NCBI GenBank assembly: GCA_951394045.1
Contig: OX595986.1
Span: 3,997,534-4,061,533 of the forward strand
Length of the DNA stretch: 64,000 nt
Source of the DNA: Nitzschia sp. DOCU1
Lineage: Eukaryota; Bacillariophyta; Bacillariophyceae; Bacillariales; Bacillariaceae
Direction of reading: 5' to 3'
Shown here: piece after piece, positions 1 to 10,690 of the stretch
Layout: each line of letters opens with the position of its first letter
How positions within the stretch are numbered: the stretch's first letter is position 1
Made by a program: the position numbers and the translations under genes
The notes under the pieces: generated by a model
Databases searched by the model: none
What the model was told of the DNA's origin: nothing
Seen by the model: the letters and a program-made list of their open reading frames with translations, nothing else

Positions 1-1761
1 ACGAGAACGAAGACGATCGAAAACCAGCTGCTGCTGAGGGCGTTGGATTCACCATTCACGAAGACAGCTGTGAAGACACTGAAAGCGATCCATCTGATCC
101 CTACGCGCAAGGAGATACGGCCACTTTCTCTCTGCTTGGCGATGCTGTGGGTCAAGGGGACGACGAATCTAAGTCACCCTCTCCAATGCAATCGTCGCCG
201 GAAGTCAGGGACGGGCAAGGTGATACTGCATCTCTCACACTCTTCAACGAGATATTTCAAACTCAAGTCGAAACAAACGATGAAGCCAGAGCGCGCAGCA
301 ACAAAACCAAGCCGTCTGAAGGGTTTTCAATATTTGTGGACGACGACGAGGCCAGCGTAAGCTAAATTGCTCGTTGACATCGTGAAGTAGGTGTTAGTGC
401 AATTTGAGACTAACAAGACGCTCTTGCTTTGATACGCAGGAACTTAGCACGCCACAGTCGCAGAGAGGTGAAAAAAGGAAGTCCACGGATAACAGTGGAG
501 AAAAAGCCGTCGACTATAACTCTGCGCACTCGCACAGCAGCAAAATGGCACTTCGGAGAATCCAAGCATCCTCTTCCGTGGCTTCTGATTCCCGTTCTCC
601 ACTACTCTCTCTTCTGTCTGTTCACGGGAAGAGCTTTCATCTTCCGCACATCCCCCTACCGCGAGAATTTCGAGCAAAACATCTTTCGGGTAACACCAAG
701 GTCCAAATCGGAAAACACGCGGGTGTAGTCAGCAGGGAATTGGGTAGAGGTGCATATGGAGTTGTCGCATTGATGGATCTCGGCCAGGGCGGTCTCCATA
801 ATTATACCAAAACAATCGCTGTGAAGGCACAATCACCTACTGACTGTCTCGCTTGGGAGTGTGACATCCTACGGCGACTCGAGGAGCGCACAAAATCCAA
901 TTCGGAAGTATACGCCTTCCCAAGCCCTCTGAGTTTCATCTCCTTGGCGGATGGCGGGATATTTAGCATGACGGCAGGGTCAAAGACTGGTCTAAACCTC
1001 GTTGACCTCGCCAACGTGTACAAGGTCAAGCTTGGTGAACACGTTCCGGAGATTGTTGTTCTGCATTATGTTTCTCGCATGTTGCGGCATATAGAGCAAT
1101 TGCATTGGCATGGGAAAATATTGGTGAGTACTAAAAGTCGAGCCAGGAAGTTGTAGGACCACTTTGCTCATCACGCCCTAATCACTGAATGCTTTTCCCA
1201 TGCTAGCACTGCGATGTCAAACCGGACAATTTTGTGTTGACCACATTTGACTGCCAGGACAACGCATGTCGGGACATTGAAGCTTCTGATGTCATGCTAG
1301 TGGATTTTGGGCGCGCCATGGACTTGGAGGAGCACTGTGAAGATGGTGCCGACGCGCGAAGCGTCATGTTTTGTGGGGATGCATGCGAGGATGATATGAA
1401 ATGCGTGGCTATGAGAGCGGGGAAATCATGGTCCTACGATGTCGATACATTCGGTGTTCTTGCATGCGCCCACGTCCTTCTCTACGGAACTCACATCACG
1501 CTTCGAAAGGGAAAGAAAGATCGCTGGTACCTAGGGAGTGCTCTCAAGCGCTACTGGCAACGTGATCTTTGGACAAACATTTTTGAGACTCTGCTAAACC
1601 TTGATGAACAAACCGGGGCTGCGATTGGCTCCCGTCCTCGAAGTTTGCGGTCATTGCGGGAAGAGATCGATTTGTATACTGCAACTGAGTCTGAAAAGCT
1701 ACGGTCGTTTCTCAATCGGCAAGTTACATTGTTGCCATCGAGTCGCGACCAGTTGAAGTGA
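1..1761 (+). CDS. BUB1: BUB1/MadBub-like checkpoint protein kinase, 5'-truncated by the window edge
   Basis: C-terminal part of a BUB1-type Ser/Thr kinase, which in other eukaryotes acts at kinetochores in the spindle checkpoint. Exons as read: 3-356 (continuing upstream), 440-1123 and 1207-1761; both introns are 83 bp and phase 0. Exon 1 is acidic and carries GFSIFVDDDEA, like the IFVD/E segment ahead of BUB1/BUBR1 kinase domains. The kinase shows a Gly loop (LGRGAYGVV), a Lys strand (IAVKAQ), HCDVKPDNF as catalytic loop (restored only by splicing), LVDFGRAMD as Mg loop, and the BUB1-typical tail with CVAMRAGKSWSYDVDTFGV. The usual activation-segment APE is absent, as in BUB1. Catalytic Lys, Asp and DFG are all present, so it is probably active. 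The TPR/Mad3 N-terminus would lie left of the window, so BUB1 versus a combined MadBub cannot be settled. Confidence 0.8.
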
Positions 1762-1814
1762 TGGGAGCATTTTGAGCTGTGACTTTGGCTTTGGGGTGTG
1801 TAATGTAGCATTTA

Positions 1815-2529
1815 CTAGTAACCGACAGTTACGCAGCAGCAAACGACGACCATATCATCTCCATTGTCCCCCAATCGCTCAATCGCTATACCACTCGGTG
1901 CAATCATACCTCCGTCTTGGATTTGGAATCGAATAGACCCGTAAGGGAACACAGCTTGTACTTGAGCAAGATCTAACGTATTTTGATACTTGGGAGGAAT
2001 GGCCAGCAGCACGTCGAGCTTGAGGCCGTCATATCCTTCCGGGACCAATCGATTGATGGAGGGTATCGAATTGAATTCTATGGCATTTCGGCATGCTCTG
2101 ACTGGAATAACGGGTAAGAGAAAAAATCACAAGACACTATCGCGATGGATATAGCTGGAGCACATACCGGCGGCTTTTGTAGCGTTTTGGCCATGGGAAT
2201 CATTGCCAAAGCCTATTCATTGCGGGCGGTTGCAAAAGAGCAAATAAATGTAAAGATTAGAGCCGACGGGTGATGTCCTTACTATGTATCGCCCAACGTT
2301 GCTTACCGCATTCGATAAAGAGCACATTCTCAACATGAGGATCTCCGAGGCACCGATCGGTGGACGATGCTGCTGCTGCCATGGTGACAGCTGGTCGAAC
2401 GTTCCTATTCCAAGTCGGCTTGCTAGAAGTTATGGAAAACGAACTAGCGACCCAAAAGGACTGCTGGAGCAGCGACAAGAGGTAAAGCGCTAGAAACACT
2501 CGAAACCCGAAGCTACTCATGTCGATCAT
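1815..2529 (-). CDS. Lin0512-family conserved protein with N-terminal targeting sequence
   Basis: Three exons on the minus strand: 2529-2307, 2212-2168 (45 nt) and 2101-1815, giving 184 residues; introns are 94 and 66 bp and the phases add up. After splicing the protein reads ECGFGNDSHGQNATKAAVRA and ends with DNGDDMVVVCCCVTVGY, the hallmark order of the Lin0512 family (PF09585/TIGR02058), a small family of unknown function known mainly from bacteria, plants and algae. The first ~30 residues form a hydrophobic signal peptide ending VASSFSIT, which resembles the diatom plastid cleavage motif (A-x-F), so plastid import is likely (inference). The start could also be the Met three codons further in (2520). 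It is divergent from the beta-oxidation gene on its right. Function unknown; family assignment fairly sure. Confidence 0.75.
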
Positions 2530-2810
2530 TCAAAGTGTGCCATGGTGAAAAACCCATCGAAAAGATCGCAAGATTCTGCAATGACGTCATTCGCGACAAA
2601 AGATGTCGAAGAAGTCGACCGCGCTCCGCTCCACCTCGTTGCGCGCCCGCCGTTTCCCGCGAAAATCGACCACGATGACTCCATCTTGCGAAAGATAGCA
2701 CCGCGGAATTGCGCCGCTCTGTCTTCACAATTGAAGTTGTCGACAACTGAGCTCCATTGTTGAATCAATCAACCTATCGACGTGTTGACTTTAGTATTAC
2801 TATTGTTGCA
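2530..2810. promoter_or_regulatory. Divergent intergenic region (shared promoter space)
   Basis: About 280 bp separate the Lin0512 gene (leftward) from the beta-oxidation gene (rightward). It must hold both 5' UTRs and core promoters. No clear TATA box or repeat was seen; the short open frames here are not convincing. Confidence 0.4.
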
Positions 2811-5112
2811 ATGACGGTTCTCGTGGTGGATTTCTCGACCGTCGGACGCAATCCGCTGAATCCTCTGGGTTTAGAGTTGCGCAAGCACATTTGGCAATCC
2901 CTCGACACTGCAGAAGTTGATCCCGCCGTTACCAGCGTTATTTTGACGGGAGGGGGATCCAACTTTTCAGCAGGTGCCGATTTGACGGAGTTTGGAAAGA
3001 TTCTCGCGTCTCCGAGAAACAAGACGAGTGATGATAATAGTGGTGACGGATTCTTCCCGTTGATTGAACTTGTGCACAAAATTGAGAATTTCTCCAAACC
3101 AGTGGTGGCTGCAATTTCTGGAAATGCTCTTGGCGGCGGCCTGGAAGTTGCGCTGAGCTGTCACTACCGAATCAGCGATATCAAAGGAAAGTTTGGACTG
3201 CCAGAAGTTCACGTGGGCGTGATCCCGGGTGCTGGAGGAACTCAGCGTCTTCCTCGGCTCGTTGGTGTGGCAAAGGCATTGGATATGATTCTAACGGGAA
3301 TTCCTGTCAATGCCAAGGATGCTAAAGCCTTGGGTCTCGTTGATCATATCGTAGCGCCTAGCGACGGTGAGACTCTCTTACACGCGGCTCGTCGCTGGGC
3401 TGATTGGGCGGCGCTCATGCCGTTATCGGATCGTCGTGTCGGTTCTTTGCCCCTGAAGGAAAGGCCCGAGGAATTGCATCAGATTTTTGCGTTTGCGACC
3501 AAGAAATTGCCCTCTCGCGAGATGGGTGGAGAAGGAGTCCATGCTGCCTTGGAAGCTGTGAAGGCTTGCCAACTACCTATCCGAGAAGGATCTCAAGTGG
3601 AATTGGAACAATTCTTTGCAACATTGTCTGGCGTTCAAGGAAATGCCAGGAGGCATGCCTTTTTTGCTGTCAGAAAGGCACAAAAACCACTGGGTAAGCC
3701 TCCCGCCGGACACGTGTTATTGCGAAAATCTCCCAAGGGAGTAGCGGTGGCAGTCGTAGGCGCTGGTTTGATGGGGAGTGGGATTGCCATGGTCTTGCTA
3801 CAGGCAGGCTATACTGTATTGCTTGTAGACGTCTACGAAGAATCGTTGAAGAAAGGCACGGCCTTTCTAAAGGGTACAATCCAGTCCTATGTCAAGAGAG
3901 GGCGAATGACTCAAGAAAAAGCAGCGCAGCTGCTGCAAGCCCTCAGGCCTAGCCAGCAAATGGAGGATTTGTCGCAGTGCGTTTTGGTGGTCGAGGCGGT
4001 CATTGAAAGCATGAAAATCAAAAAGGATATTTTTAGCAAATTGGACAGGATCACCCCACCCGGATGCATTTTGCTGAGTAATACATCGACACTGGACATT
4101 GATGAAATGGCTTCAGCAGTTGCGCCATCGCGCCGCCAGGTGTTTGCTGGTTGGCACTTCTTTTCTCCCGCGCATATCATGAAACTAGTTGAAATCGTCA
4201 AGGGCAAGTCGACTTCGTTGGATACGATTTGTATTCTGCAGCACTTGACAAAGCGCATCGGAAAGACTGGCGTGGTTGTTGGCAACTGTGATGGCTTTGT
4301 TGGAAACCGCATGCTCATATCGTACGGTGCAGAGTCGACCCTCCTGTTGGAAGAAGGAGTCGCTACTGTTGCGTCGGTTGACAAGGCCCTCGTAAAGTTT
4401 GGAATGCCCATGGGACCATTGCAAATGGGAGATATGGCTGGGTTGGATGTTGGTTATAACATCCGAAAGCAGCGAGGATGGATTAATGAGGATGGGAGCG
4501 CATCACCAAAGCGTCCAGCGCGATATCCAGAAGTGGCAGACGCGATTGTCGCTCAGTACAAGCGCCTCGGCCAGAAGTCCGGCAAGGTAAGGAAATCATC
4601 GTCCTGCGTGGATCTTGGCGATTCTCTTCGACCCTCATACTATTCTTTTGCTCCCAATTTCACAGGGCTGGTATGACTACGACAAGAGTATCGGGCAAGG
4701 GCGAAAGGCGCTGCCGAGCAAAGAAGTAGATGAGATTGTGCGTGGCTACGTTAAGACTTCGGCCCTCCCATTTTCTGACGATCAAATTGTGGAACGTATC
4801 CTTTATCCGGTCGTTAATGAAGGCTTCAAAATTCTTGAGGAGGGAATCGCGATGCAGCCCTCTGACATAGACGTAGTCTACATCTATGGTTATGGATGGC
4901 CCGTCTACCGAGGCGGCCCCATGTACTGGGCAGACCACGAAGTCGGTCTGGAAAAGCTGCTGCGGCGGCTGCTAGATCTCAATAGGCAGTTTCCAGACAC
5001 GGACTATTACAAGCCCAGTCGTCTGCTCGAGACATGTGTGAAAATGAGTGTCACTGTCGAGAAATACTACGCAATGGGACTGCACAAAAAGCAACCTACG
5101 TCAAAACTCTAG
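2811..5112 (+). CDS. Peroxisomal bifunctional enzyme: enoyl-CoA hydratase / 3-hydroxyacyl-CoA dehydrogenase
   Basis: Catalyses the hydration and NAD-dependent dehydrogenation steps of fatty acid beta-oxidation. Exons 2811-4586 and 4666-5112, with a 79 bp phase-0 intron; 740 residues, close to the ~720 of peroxisomal L-bifunctional proteins. N-terminal crotonase domain: oxyanion-hole segment SNFSAGADL, and both catalytic Glu in ALGGGLEVALS and FGLPEVHVGVIPGAGGTQRL. Then the 3HCDH Rossmann fold (VVGAGLMGSGIAM), SNTSTLDI, the catalytic His in HFFSPAHIMKLVE, and two C-terminal 3HCDH segments (GNCDGFVGNRML; YGYGWPVYRGGPM). The protein ends in SKL, a canonical PTS1, so peroxisomal location is well supported. 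The start is the ATG beginning MTVLVVDF; the frame stays open upstream but without a better ATG. It converges on the GT92 gene with ~110 bp between stops. Confidence 0.92.
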
Positions 5113-5155
5113 AGGAATACAAGTAATCCCAACTTCTGCCCTCGTCTAGTTGGAA

Positions 5156-5255
5156 GGCGTCTCGTTTGCACCTTCAGTGCTCGTCAAGGGAAAGGGCTTG
5201 TCCTTCCCCGTAATCCACTGTGCACTATTGTTTCTCTCCCTTGATAGTTCTTCTT
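5156..5255. repeat. Decayed copy of a ~100 bp tandem duplication
   Basis: Aligns over its whole length with 5262-5365, directly adjacent. Shared stretches include TCGTCAAGGG, AGGGCTT and TTGATA-TTCTT. On the minus strand the copy at 5262-5365 is the C-terminal coding end of the GT92 gene, whereas this copy holds the stop codon (5225-5227) and out-of-frame remnants. Confidence 0.6.
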
Positions 5256-6843
5256 GGCGCGGTGACTCCTCGTTTGTACATCCAATACTCGTCAAGGGTA
5301 AGGGCTTTTTCCTTCCTCGCAACCCACTGGGTCAAAATTGTTTCTCCCTCTTGATATCTCTTCTTGATACCGTTGACATCACGACGGAAATGACCCAAGA
5401 ACCCATCTTTAAATTCGTGTAAACTTTTCTCTTCCGGTTTCGTCCAATTGCTCGTCAGGAACGAATTGTGCGTGTGATAAAGCCATATACGATCTGCTGG
5501 GAAGATCATCTTTGGTCCACTACGGTGGTACTGGGTCCTACATTTCTTTTCTAGTTCGGAATGATTCGATTTGTAGACGGTTCCGTTGCACCACGACATG
5601 ATTCGTGGTCTCCATTTTATTACGTCCAAAGAACGATTCCACAAAAACAACCCCCTTGTAAACTCGTAGAGATTCATCCGCGCCCTGGCTGTGTAGTATA
5701 TGGAAGGAGAGTCAATCGCGTCAGCAAATACTAGCAATCGATGCCATGCCATATCACAATCGCATGCGGCAATGACCTACCAGGGATGAAGAATTCGTCA
5801 ACGTCCATACTGGCAAAATACTCCGTCGCGAACCCGAATCGGTGCAATGCGGCCACACCCGTTGCTCCCTGGATATGACACGTTTGGTCCCGCACCTTCA
5901 ATACTCTATAGGACTCGTTCATGGGATTCCACACGCGGGTTACCAAGCCCAAATCCACATGAGGCTGCAAGAGAGACGCAAGCGGTCCATGGTCAAAAGG
6001 ATCATTGTCGTATATTACAAAATGGTCGAACCCTCGAAATTTATGATAATCGATCCAGTCGATGATGCGATAATTCTCAGAGATGGGTTTGCCATTGGGG
6101 TGGTAAGAGTACGAGCTCCTGACCCGCGTATGGGCCATGAGCCGAAATTGCTTCGGCTGTAGGGGAGCGGGGTGACAGATTCGTAAGTTTGAAAGTTTCG
6201 TAGAAGGCATTCCGTTCCGAGCAATCCACGAGGCTACATCAATATCTGCAGCTTCTTTCATTTCTTGCTGTGCGGCATGCAAGTCTACATGGAGATTTGT
6301 TTCCACTTGGCCCGGTACAATCAATGGTCGATACTTTTCCGGAATCTTGCACCTGATCAAATAGGTCCATTCTTGTTCTCGTCCATTCATCATACCATAA
6401 CCCGGAGGATGCACCGGCTCCGACAGTACAGGCTCGTTCCCCTGGAAATTGCAAAGGAAACGATGCTGAATCCCTGTGGTGTAATTTCCCGCAAAGTTGT
6501 CGTGTTCTTGGAATTGAGGATCGATAAAACCCCGTTGGATGGCCACAAAAGTGACATGTTTGGCATCGTGAGATGCGAACACGTCAAACACCCAAGGAAG
6601 CCGAGATTGACTGTTTGTGTAAGGAAACATTTGAAACCCACAGGACGACGAGAGCGAACGAGTCGAAGAGGAAATTTCACTTCCAGACAGTATAGCTTGC
6701 GGCTGAATCCCGACTCCTGCATCCTCCAGGCCTCCAGTACTTTCCAAAAGGACATTGAACGACAGCAGATTCCAATACAGGCAAAAAGCCGCCAGAACTG
6801 CAATCATCGACGCCAAGGATGCGGGCGAAAGATTCCTGCCCAT
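5225..6843 (-). CDS. Glycosyltransferase family 92 (DUF23-like) type II membrane protein
   Basis: Likely Golgi glycosyltransferase. Exons 6843-5781 and 5730-5225 with a 50 bp intron (donor GTAGGT, acceptor CTAG), 522 residues. A single N-terminal TM helix at about residues 10-30 predicts type II topology. The catalytic region begins at IIDWIDYHKFRGFDHFVIYD, the GT92 signature in which a DWI.YH..G..HF.iYDN strand leads into the fold, followed by YFASMDVDEFFIP, a DxD-type metal site (D-V-D). Seven-plus Cys and a downstream WCNG/YKSNHSE segment fit lumenal folding and N-glycosylation. The intron is at the short end for this window, but splicing restores the frame (P-V-F-A-D). The C-terminus is odd: the last ~35 codons come from a tandemly duplicated ~100 bp unit whose second copy supplies the stop. 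Donor sugar and acceptor cannot be told. Confidence 0.75.
5262..5365. repeat. Coding copy of the ~100 bp tandem duplication
   Basis: Minus-strand coding unit encoding the RYQEG...LTLDEYWMYKRG segment at the C-terminus of the GT92 protein; its partner lies at 5156-5255. Roughly three quarters of bases match by eye. Confidence 0.6.
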
Positions 6844-7375
6844 GACAGACCACGGGACCGCCGAAAGTCATGGACTAATGATGGCACCGAAAACGTCACG
6901 ACAGCAACTATAACAAGCCCCTGACGTTGAGATATTCGTGAAGATTTGCTTTAAAGTATCGTCCTTCTCTACCACACACCGGTTCTTGAAGAGCATATGA
7001 TCAGAAATTCCTCGCCTCATCTCGCTGCGCGCAAAATTACCGCGGTAGACCTATTGCACCTCCACTGCGACATTCACCATCAGCACTTGTTGGAGGGAAT
7101 GAAAACCCTCCCGCCTTATTTATTTGGCGCGCTGGCCTGGCCTTCAATTCTGCACGCCATAGCTTTTATTACGATATTTCATTTTTGCTGAGACATCAGT
7201 ATGTGCAGCCTTTTCTACTGTTTTGCAATCCATCGGGTCGCTGCCACTTGCGGTGCGTGCCGTCTCTCTCTCCGTGGATACGAGAGGAGACCGCAACAGT
7301 CTTCATAGCACGGGGCTTCCATTTATTCACTCTTGGTGTGTTGTTTCACTCCTTCCGTTTCCGCAAAAGATTTCA
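6844..7375. promoter_or_regulatory. Divergent intergenic region between the GT92 and AIG1-like genes
   Basis: Holds the 5' regions of two genes read in opposite directions. The short ORFs here are not convincing and no repeat or RNA gene was seen. Confidence 0.35.
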
Positions 7376-8320
7376 ATGTCCCCACGCAAAGAAAAGATCC
7401 CCCCTCTTGCTTCAGCCTTTCCACCATGGCACGCAAGTGCTCTTGTGGGTGCACTGTTGGCTGTTTCTATTGCCACTTTACCACAAGACCTCGATGATCT
7501 TGCTCAGGTCGAAACTTTCACTCGGCGAGTGTTTCCTGATCTAATTTCTCTGCCAGTGCTGGCAGCCATCCGATCGACCAAAGCTACCTCCTGTTGGCTT
7601 GTCACAATTTACATGATTTTTCTGTCGCCGGGATGGGATATCAATACAACCTACAGGCCACAATCCAAACTACGGAATACTACACTAGAAATTAGCGGCC
7701 TGAAGACTCTTTTCCCTTTTACTTCCTGGTGCTGGATTATGCTCGGTTCTACGTATACTCTTACGGGATACATTGCTATCATGGCTCATCTGGGACGAGA
7801 ACAAGAAATCGAACGATGGGTTCTGCGGAGCGCTCTAGTTCTCTGGGAATTATCAGCCCCCTTTGCCTTGTTAGTATCGGCGGTTGTTCGATACGCAATT
7901 TGGCCTGTTGTGGAAGCCACGGGACGTCCCCACCAGCTTGGAAGCTTCAAAAATCAAATGCAACACAACATGAACTCTGTCTACGTTTTGTCAGAAATGG
8001 CGCTTTTGGGAGGTCTACCTCTCGAATTTGCGCACTTGAGCCTACCGTGTCTAGTGGGCTCCATTTACATTCTTTTCACATGGTTCAACTGCTACTCTTA
8101 TACCAAGCCCGAGCTTGGTCCGCAACACATATATTGGTTCATGGACCCCACTTTGGGTAAGGCGACAACGATCGCATTGTTGGCCCTGCTCGGAACATTG
8201 GTCGGGTCCTTTATCACATTCTTCGTGATTGAAACTTTCATCCAGTGGATGGGGAAAAGCTTTCTTGCTCATTTCTTGAGCGTTGTTGTAGTCTCAAGTA
8301 CAGTTATAAGAACTAGATAG
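7376..8320 (+). CDS. Multi-pass membrane protein, FAR-17a/AIG1-like (putative lipid hydrolase)
   Basis: 314 residues with about six TM helices (roughly 19-36, 71-84, 116-138, 149-175, 201-245 as a pair, and 265-290). Single exon; the start is the Met of MSPRKEKIPP, as upstream codons in this frame lack any family feature. The order fits the FAR-17a/AIG1-like family (PF04750), whose animal members hydrolyse fatty acid esters of hydroxy fatty acids with a membrane Thr and His. Here FPFTSWCW places a Thr at 116 and QHNMNSVYVLSEMALLG places a His at 197, followed by the family's Y.L...W and VYPF-like IYWFMDPTL stretches. The similarity is to the motif pattern only, so the call is tentative; another ER polytopic family is possible. 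It is followed, same strand, by an SDR gene. Confidence 0.55.
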   Translation: MSPRKEKIPPLASAFPPWHASALVGALLAVSIATLPQDLDDLAQVETFTRRVFPDLISLPVLAAIRSTKATSCWLVTIYMIFLSPGWDINTTYRPQSKLRNTTLEISGLKTLFPFTSWCWIMLGSTYTLTGYIAIMAHLGREQEIERWVLRSALVLWELSAPFALLVSAVVRYAIWPVVEATGRPHQLGSFKNQMQHNMNSVYVLSEMALLGGLPLEFAHLSLPCLVGSIYILFTWFNCYSYTKPELGPQHIYWFMDPTLGKATTIALLALLGTLVGSFITFFVIETFIQWMGKSFLAHFLSVVVVSSTVIRTR

Positions 8321-8713
8321 ACTTTGCTCCGTCGGATTCCATATTGGCTGTCTGTTGAAAGAACGCAATAGGCCCAACAGACCAAGCCGTCGTGACACAA
8401 CAACATCAGGCAAATTTTGTCCGTCTTGATCTACATTCTTTGAGAAGCCGATGCCCATTCCAAAGTCAAAAGATAGGTCATGGGCGAAAGGGTATAGCTT
8501 GGGCCAAATCGTCACTTAGTAGCAATTTCCTCCTTTCTTCTTTCCAGCATGTCACTTGGAATAGAGTGTGTTCGCGCGAGCCACGCCGTTCCATCATTCG
8601 TTTTGGTCAATTCTTTCTACTCGCATCCAAAAAACCAATGACGAAAAACGACAATGGCGCCAACGCACCGATGGGGATGATTGTCTCATTCATGCAAGAT
8701 ATGAAACATTGCA
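8321..8713. other. Intergenic, no gene seen
   Basis: Between two rightward genes; contains the 3' UTR of the first and the promoter of the SDR gene. A 141-codon frame crosses this stretch but overlaps the SDR start and has no recognisable protein character. Confidence 0.4.
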
Positions 8714-9802
8714 ATGATGGCCACGATTATAATTCGAAATGCACTCGCGGCTGGGGCAACTGCTTTTGCTCTGGCATTTTCTCAAATGGACGCCAACCCA
8801 TCGCTTTATTTACATGACAAGTTTGTTGTGAACGAGCGCAAACTGGAGGAGAATTTCCAAGGCAAAACCATGTGGATTACGGGTGCCTCCAGTGGAATAG
8901 GTGCGGAACTAGCACTCCAACTGGCTCAACAGGGTGGAGTTCATTTGATTCTCTCGGCGCGACCGTCGGATCGATTGAATTTGGTGGCAGACGAATGTCA
9001 ACGGCGAGTCTCGCAACGTGGCGTCGGCGGCTCGGTCCATGTGGTTCCTGCGGACTTGTGTGCGTCGGTGCAAGATTTGGAAGGCACTATTGACTCCGTG
9101 ATGGACAAGATTTCAGAACATGGCTGTTTGGATTATGTGGTTCTCAATGCCGGTCGCGGCCAGTTACTACCATCCATCTCGACAAAACATGAGATCACAC
9201 AACAGATATTTCAGCTCAATACCTTGGCTCCGATTGCATTGACGCAAATACTTTTGGAACGAGGAATATTAAGGCAAGACAGGGGGAGACATGTCGTTGT
9301 TACATCGTCGGTCGCAGCCAAGTTTGGTGTGCCCTTGTCTGCTTCCTATGCTGCCAGCAAACATGCCTTACACGGATATTACAACTCACTCAAGGCAGAA
9401 CTGCCGTGGTTACGAGTGGACTTGGTTTGTCCCGGATCCACCGACACGGAATTTCATCAAAGCCATATTGGGGGTTCTACTGGTAAGAAGAATGACGTAG
9501 ATACTGATGACACGAAAGCAGTTGACAAGACTACGAAGAAAACCATGCTCAAAATGCCAACCAGCAGATGCACATCCTTGCTCATTAGCAGTATGACAAT
9601 GTCCCACCAACAAGGGGGAGAATACTGGATAGCAGAACACCCGGTCCTTCTTGGTTTGTACATGAATCAACTATTCCCTAGCTTGTTCCAAAAGACCCTG
9701 AGCAAAGTCGGCCCCATACGTGTCCAAGCTTGGGAAGAGGGTTTAGACCTTTACGACCCGCAGACTTGGAAGCAAATCAGAGACAAGAAAAAGAAACAAT
9801 GA
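8714..9802 (+). CDS. Short-chain dehydrogenase/reductase, DHRS7-like, membrane-anchored
   Basis: NAD(P)-dependent oxidoreductase of the classical SDR superfamily, 362 residues, single exon. An N-terminal hydrophobic stretch (residues 4-24) could anchor it in the ER. The Rossmann nucleotide site TGASSGIG is at 56-63, NAG at 145-147, the catalytic Ser in VVTSSVAAKFG near 198, and YAASK with Tyr212 and Lys216. PGSTDTEF follows the active site, as in the DHRS7/11-beta-HSD-like branch. All catalytic residues are present. A second in-frame Met follows immediately, so the exact start is uncertain by one codon. The C-terminal tail is basic (DKKKKQ), possibly a K-rich ER signal. Substrate (lipid, steroid-like or retinoid-like alcohol or ketone) cannot be told. 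Confidence 0.85.
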   Translation: MMATIIIRNALAAGATAFALAFSQMDANPSLYLHDKFVVNERKLEENFQGKTMWITGASSGIGAELALQLAQQGGVHLILSARPSDRLNLVADECQRRVSQRGVGGSVHVVPADLCASVQDLEGTIDSVMDKISEHGCLDYVVLNAGRGQLLPSISTKHEITQQIFQLNTLAPIALTQILLERGILRQDRGRHVVVTSSVAAKFGVPLSASYAASKHALHGYYNSLKAELPWLRVDLVCPGSTDTEFHQSHIGGSTGKKNDVDTDDTKAVDKTTKKTMLKMPTSRCTSLLISSMTMSHQQGGEYWIAEHPVLLGLYMNQLFPSLFQKTLSKVGPIRVQAWEEGLDLYDPQTWKQIRDKKKKQ

Positions 9803-10156
9803 AATTTATATTGCGGCTAGGATGAATCGTCTGGGCCAAGTTAGGCGTTCTTCTGTGGAACTGTCCTTCTTATCGAGGCGCTTAGGACCGCGACTGCCGG
9901 CGACTATGATACCTGTATTTGGCTCCAATAGCTACAGTATCGTACTTGTCCATTGGGATCCAAGCAAATCACGTTTGGTTTATTAGGATGAATGTAGGTT
10001 GTCTATCATGCGAGAACGACGCAACCCTGCTAGCTACTCATAGCCAGCACGATTAATGATGCAACTGTTTCTCTAATAGCTAGTCATGGCGGGCTCCAAT
10101 CATTACTACTTCGATCGAGCACGGGAAAACGCCATTGAAACGCAAAGAGATTTATC

Positions 10157-10211
10157 ATCCGCCTAGAGACAACAATCCACTTCACTCTACGGCGTACTGC
10201 CGATTCCCAAT
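10157..10211. repeat. Dispersed direct repeat, copy A
   Basis: Shares CCGCCTAG, then GAGACAACAATCCACTTCAC, then ACGGC and CCGATTCC with 10426-10481, with a 3-base insertion between them. Confidence 0.6.
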
Positions 10212-10425
10212 CGTCTCCCGCCCGGCACTAGTAGATAAACTATTGTACTGGTAGCACTCGCCAGGAGTTGGCTACAATTCATCGAACTTTTGGCTTCGTT
10301 TTTGTGTTCTCACACAAAAAGTTACTGAGCCCCACCGCTACGTCAAAGCAGTTCGATTTCGGAGGGGAAGGCCACAGCTGCTCCGCCCGGAGGAGAGCTC
10401 CCTCTACCCACATACGGGAGGGAGA

Positions 10426-10481
10426 TCCGCCTAGTAGAGACAACAATCCACTTCACTCGACGGCCTACACCGATTCCAATC
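10426..10481. repeat. Dispersed direct repeat, copy B
   Basis: Partner of 10157-10211, about 270 bp away in the same orientation. The surrounding sequence is not shared. Confidence 0.6.
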
Positions 10482-10690
10482 CTCCACGCACCAGCACAAG
10501 GTTACACTTAAACTCTCCAGGACGAGACACGTACGGGAGTGGAGGACGTTTTAAAACCGGAACCACACCACAAACCAGTTGCGTTGATCAGGCTGTTTGT
10601 GTGCGGGGAGAATTGGAATCGGGGTCGAGATCAGAAATCAGGATCAGGATCGTTGCTCTGGAAAAAGTTGGTTTTGTTCTACAAAACCAG

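Noticed and set aside
6265..6924. 219-codon plus frame opposite the GT92 gene
   Set aside because: Antisense shadow of the GT92 first exon.
8392..8817. 141-codon plus frame overlapping the SDR start
   Set aside because: Overlaps the well-supported SDR gene in another frame and has no protein character.
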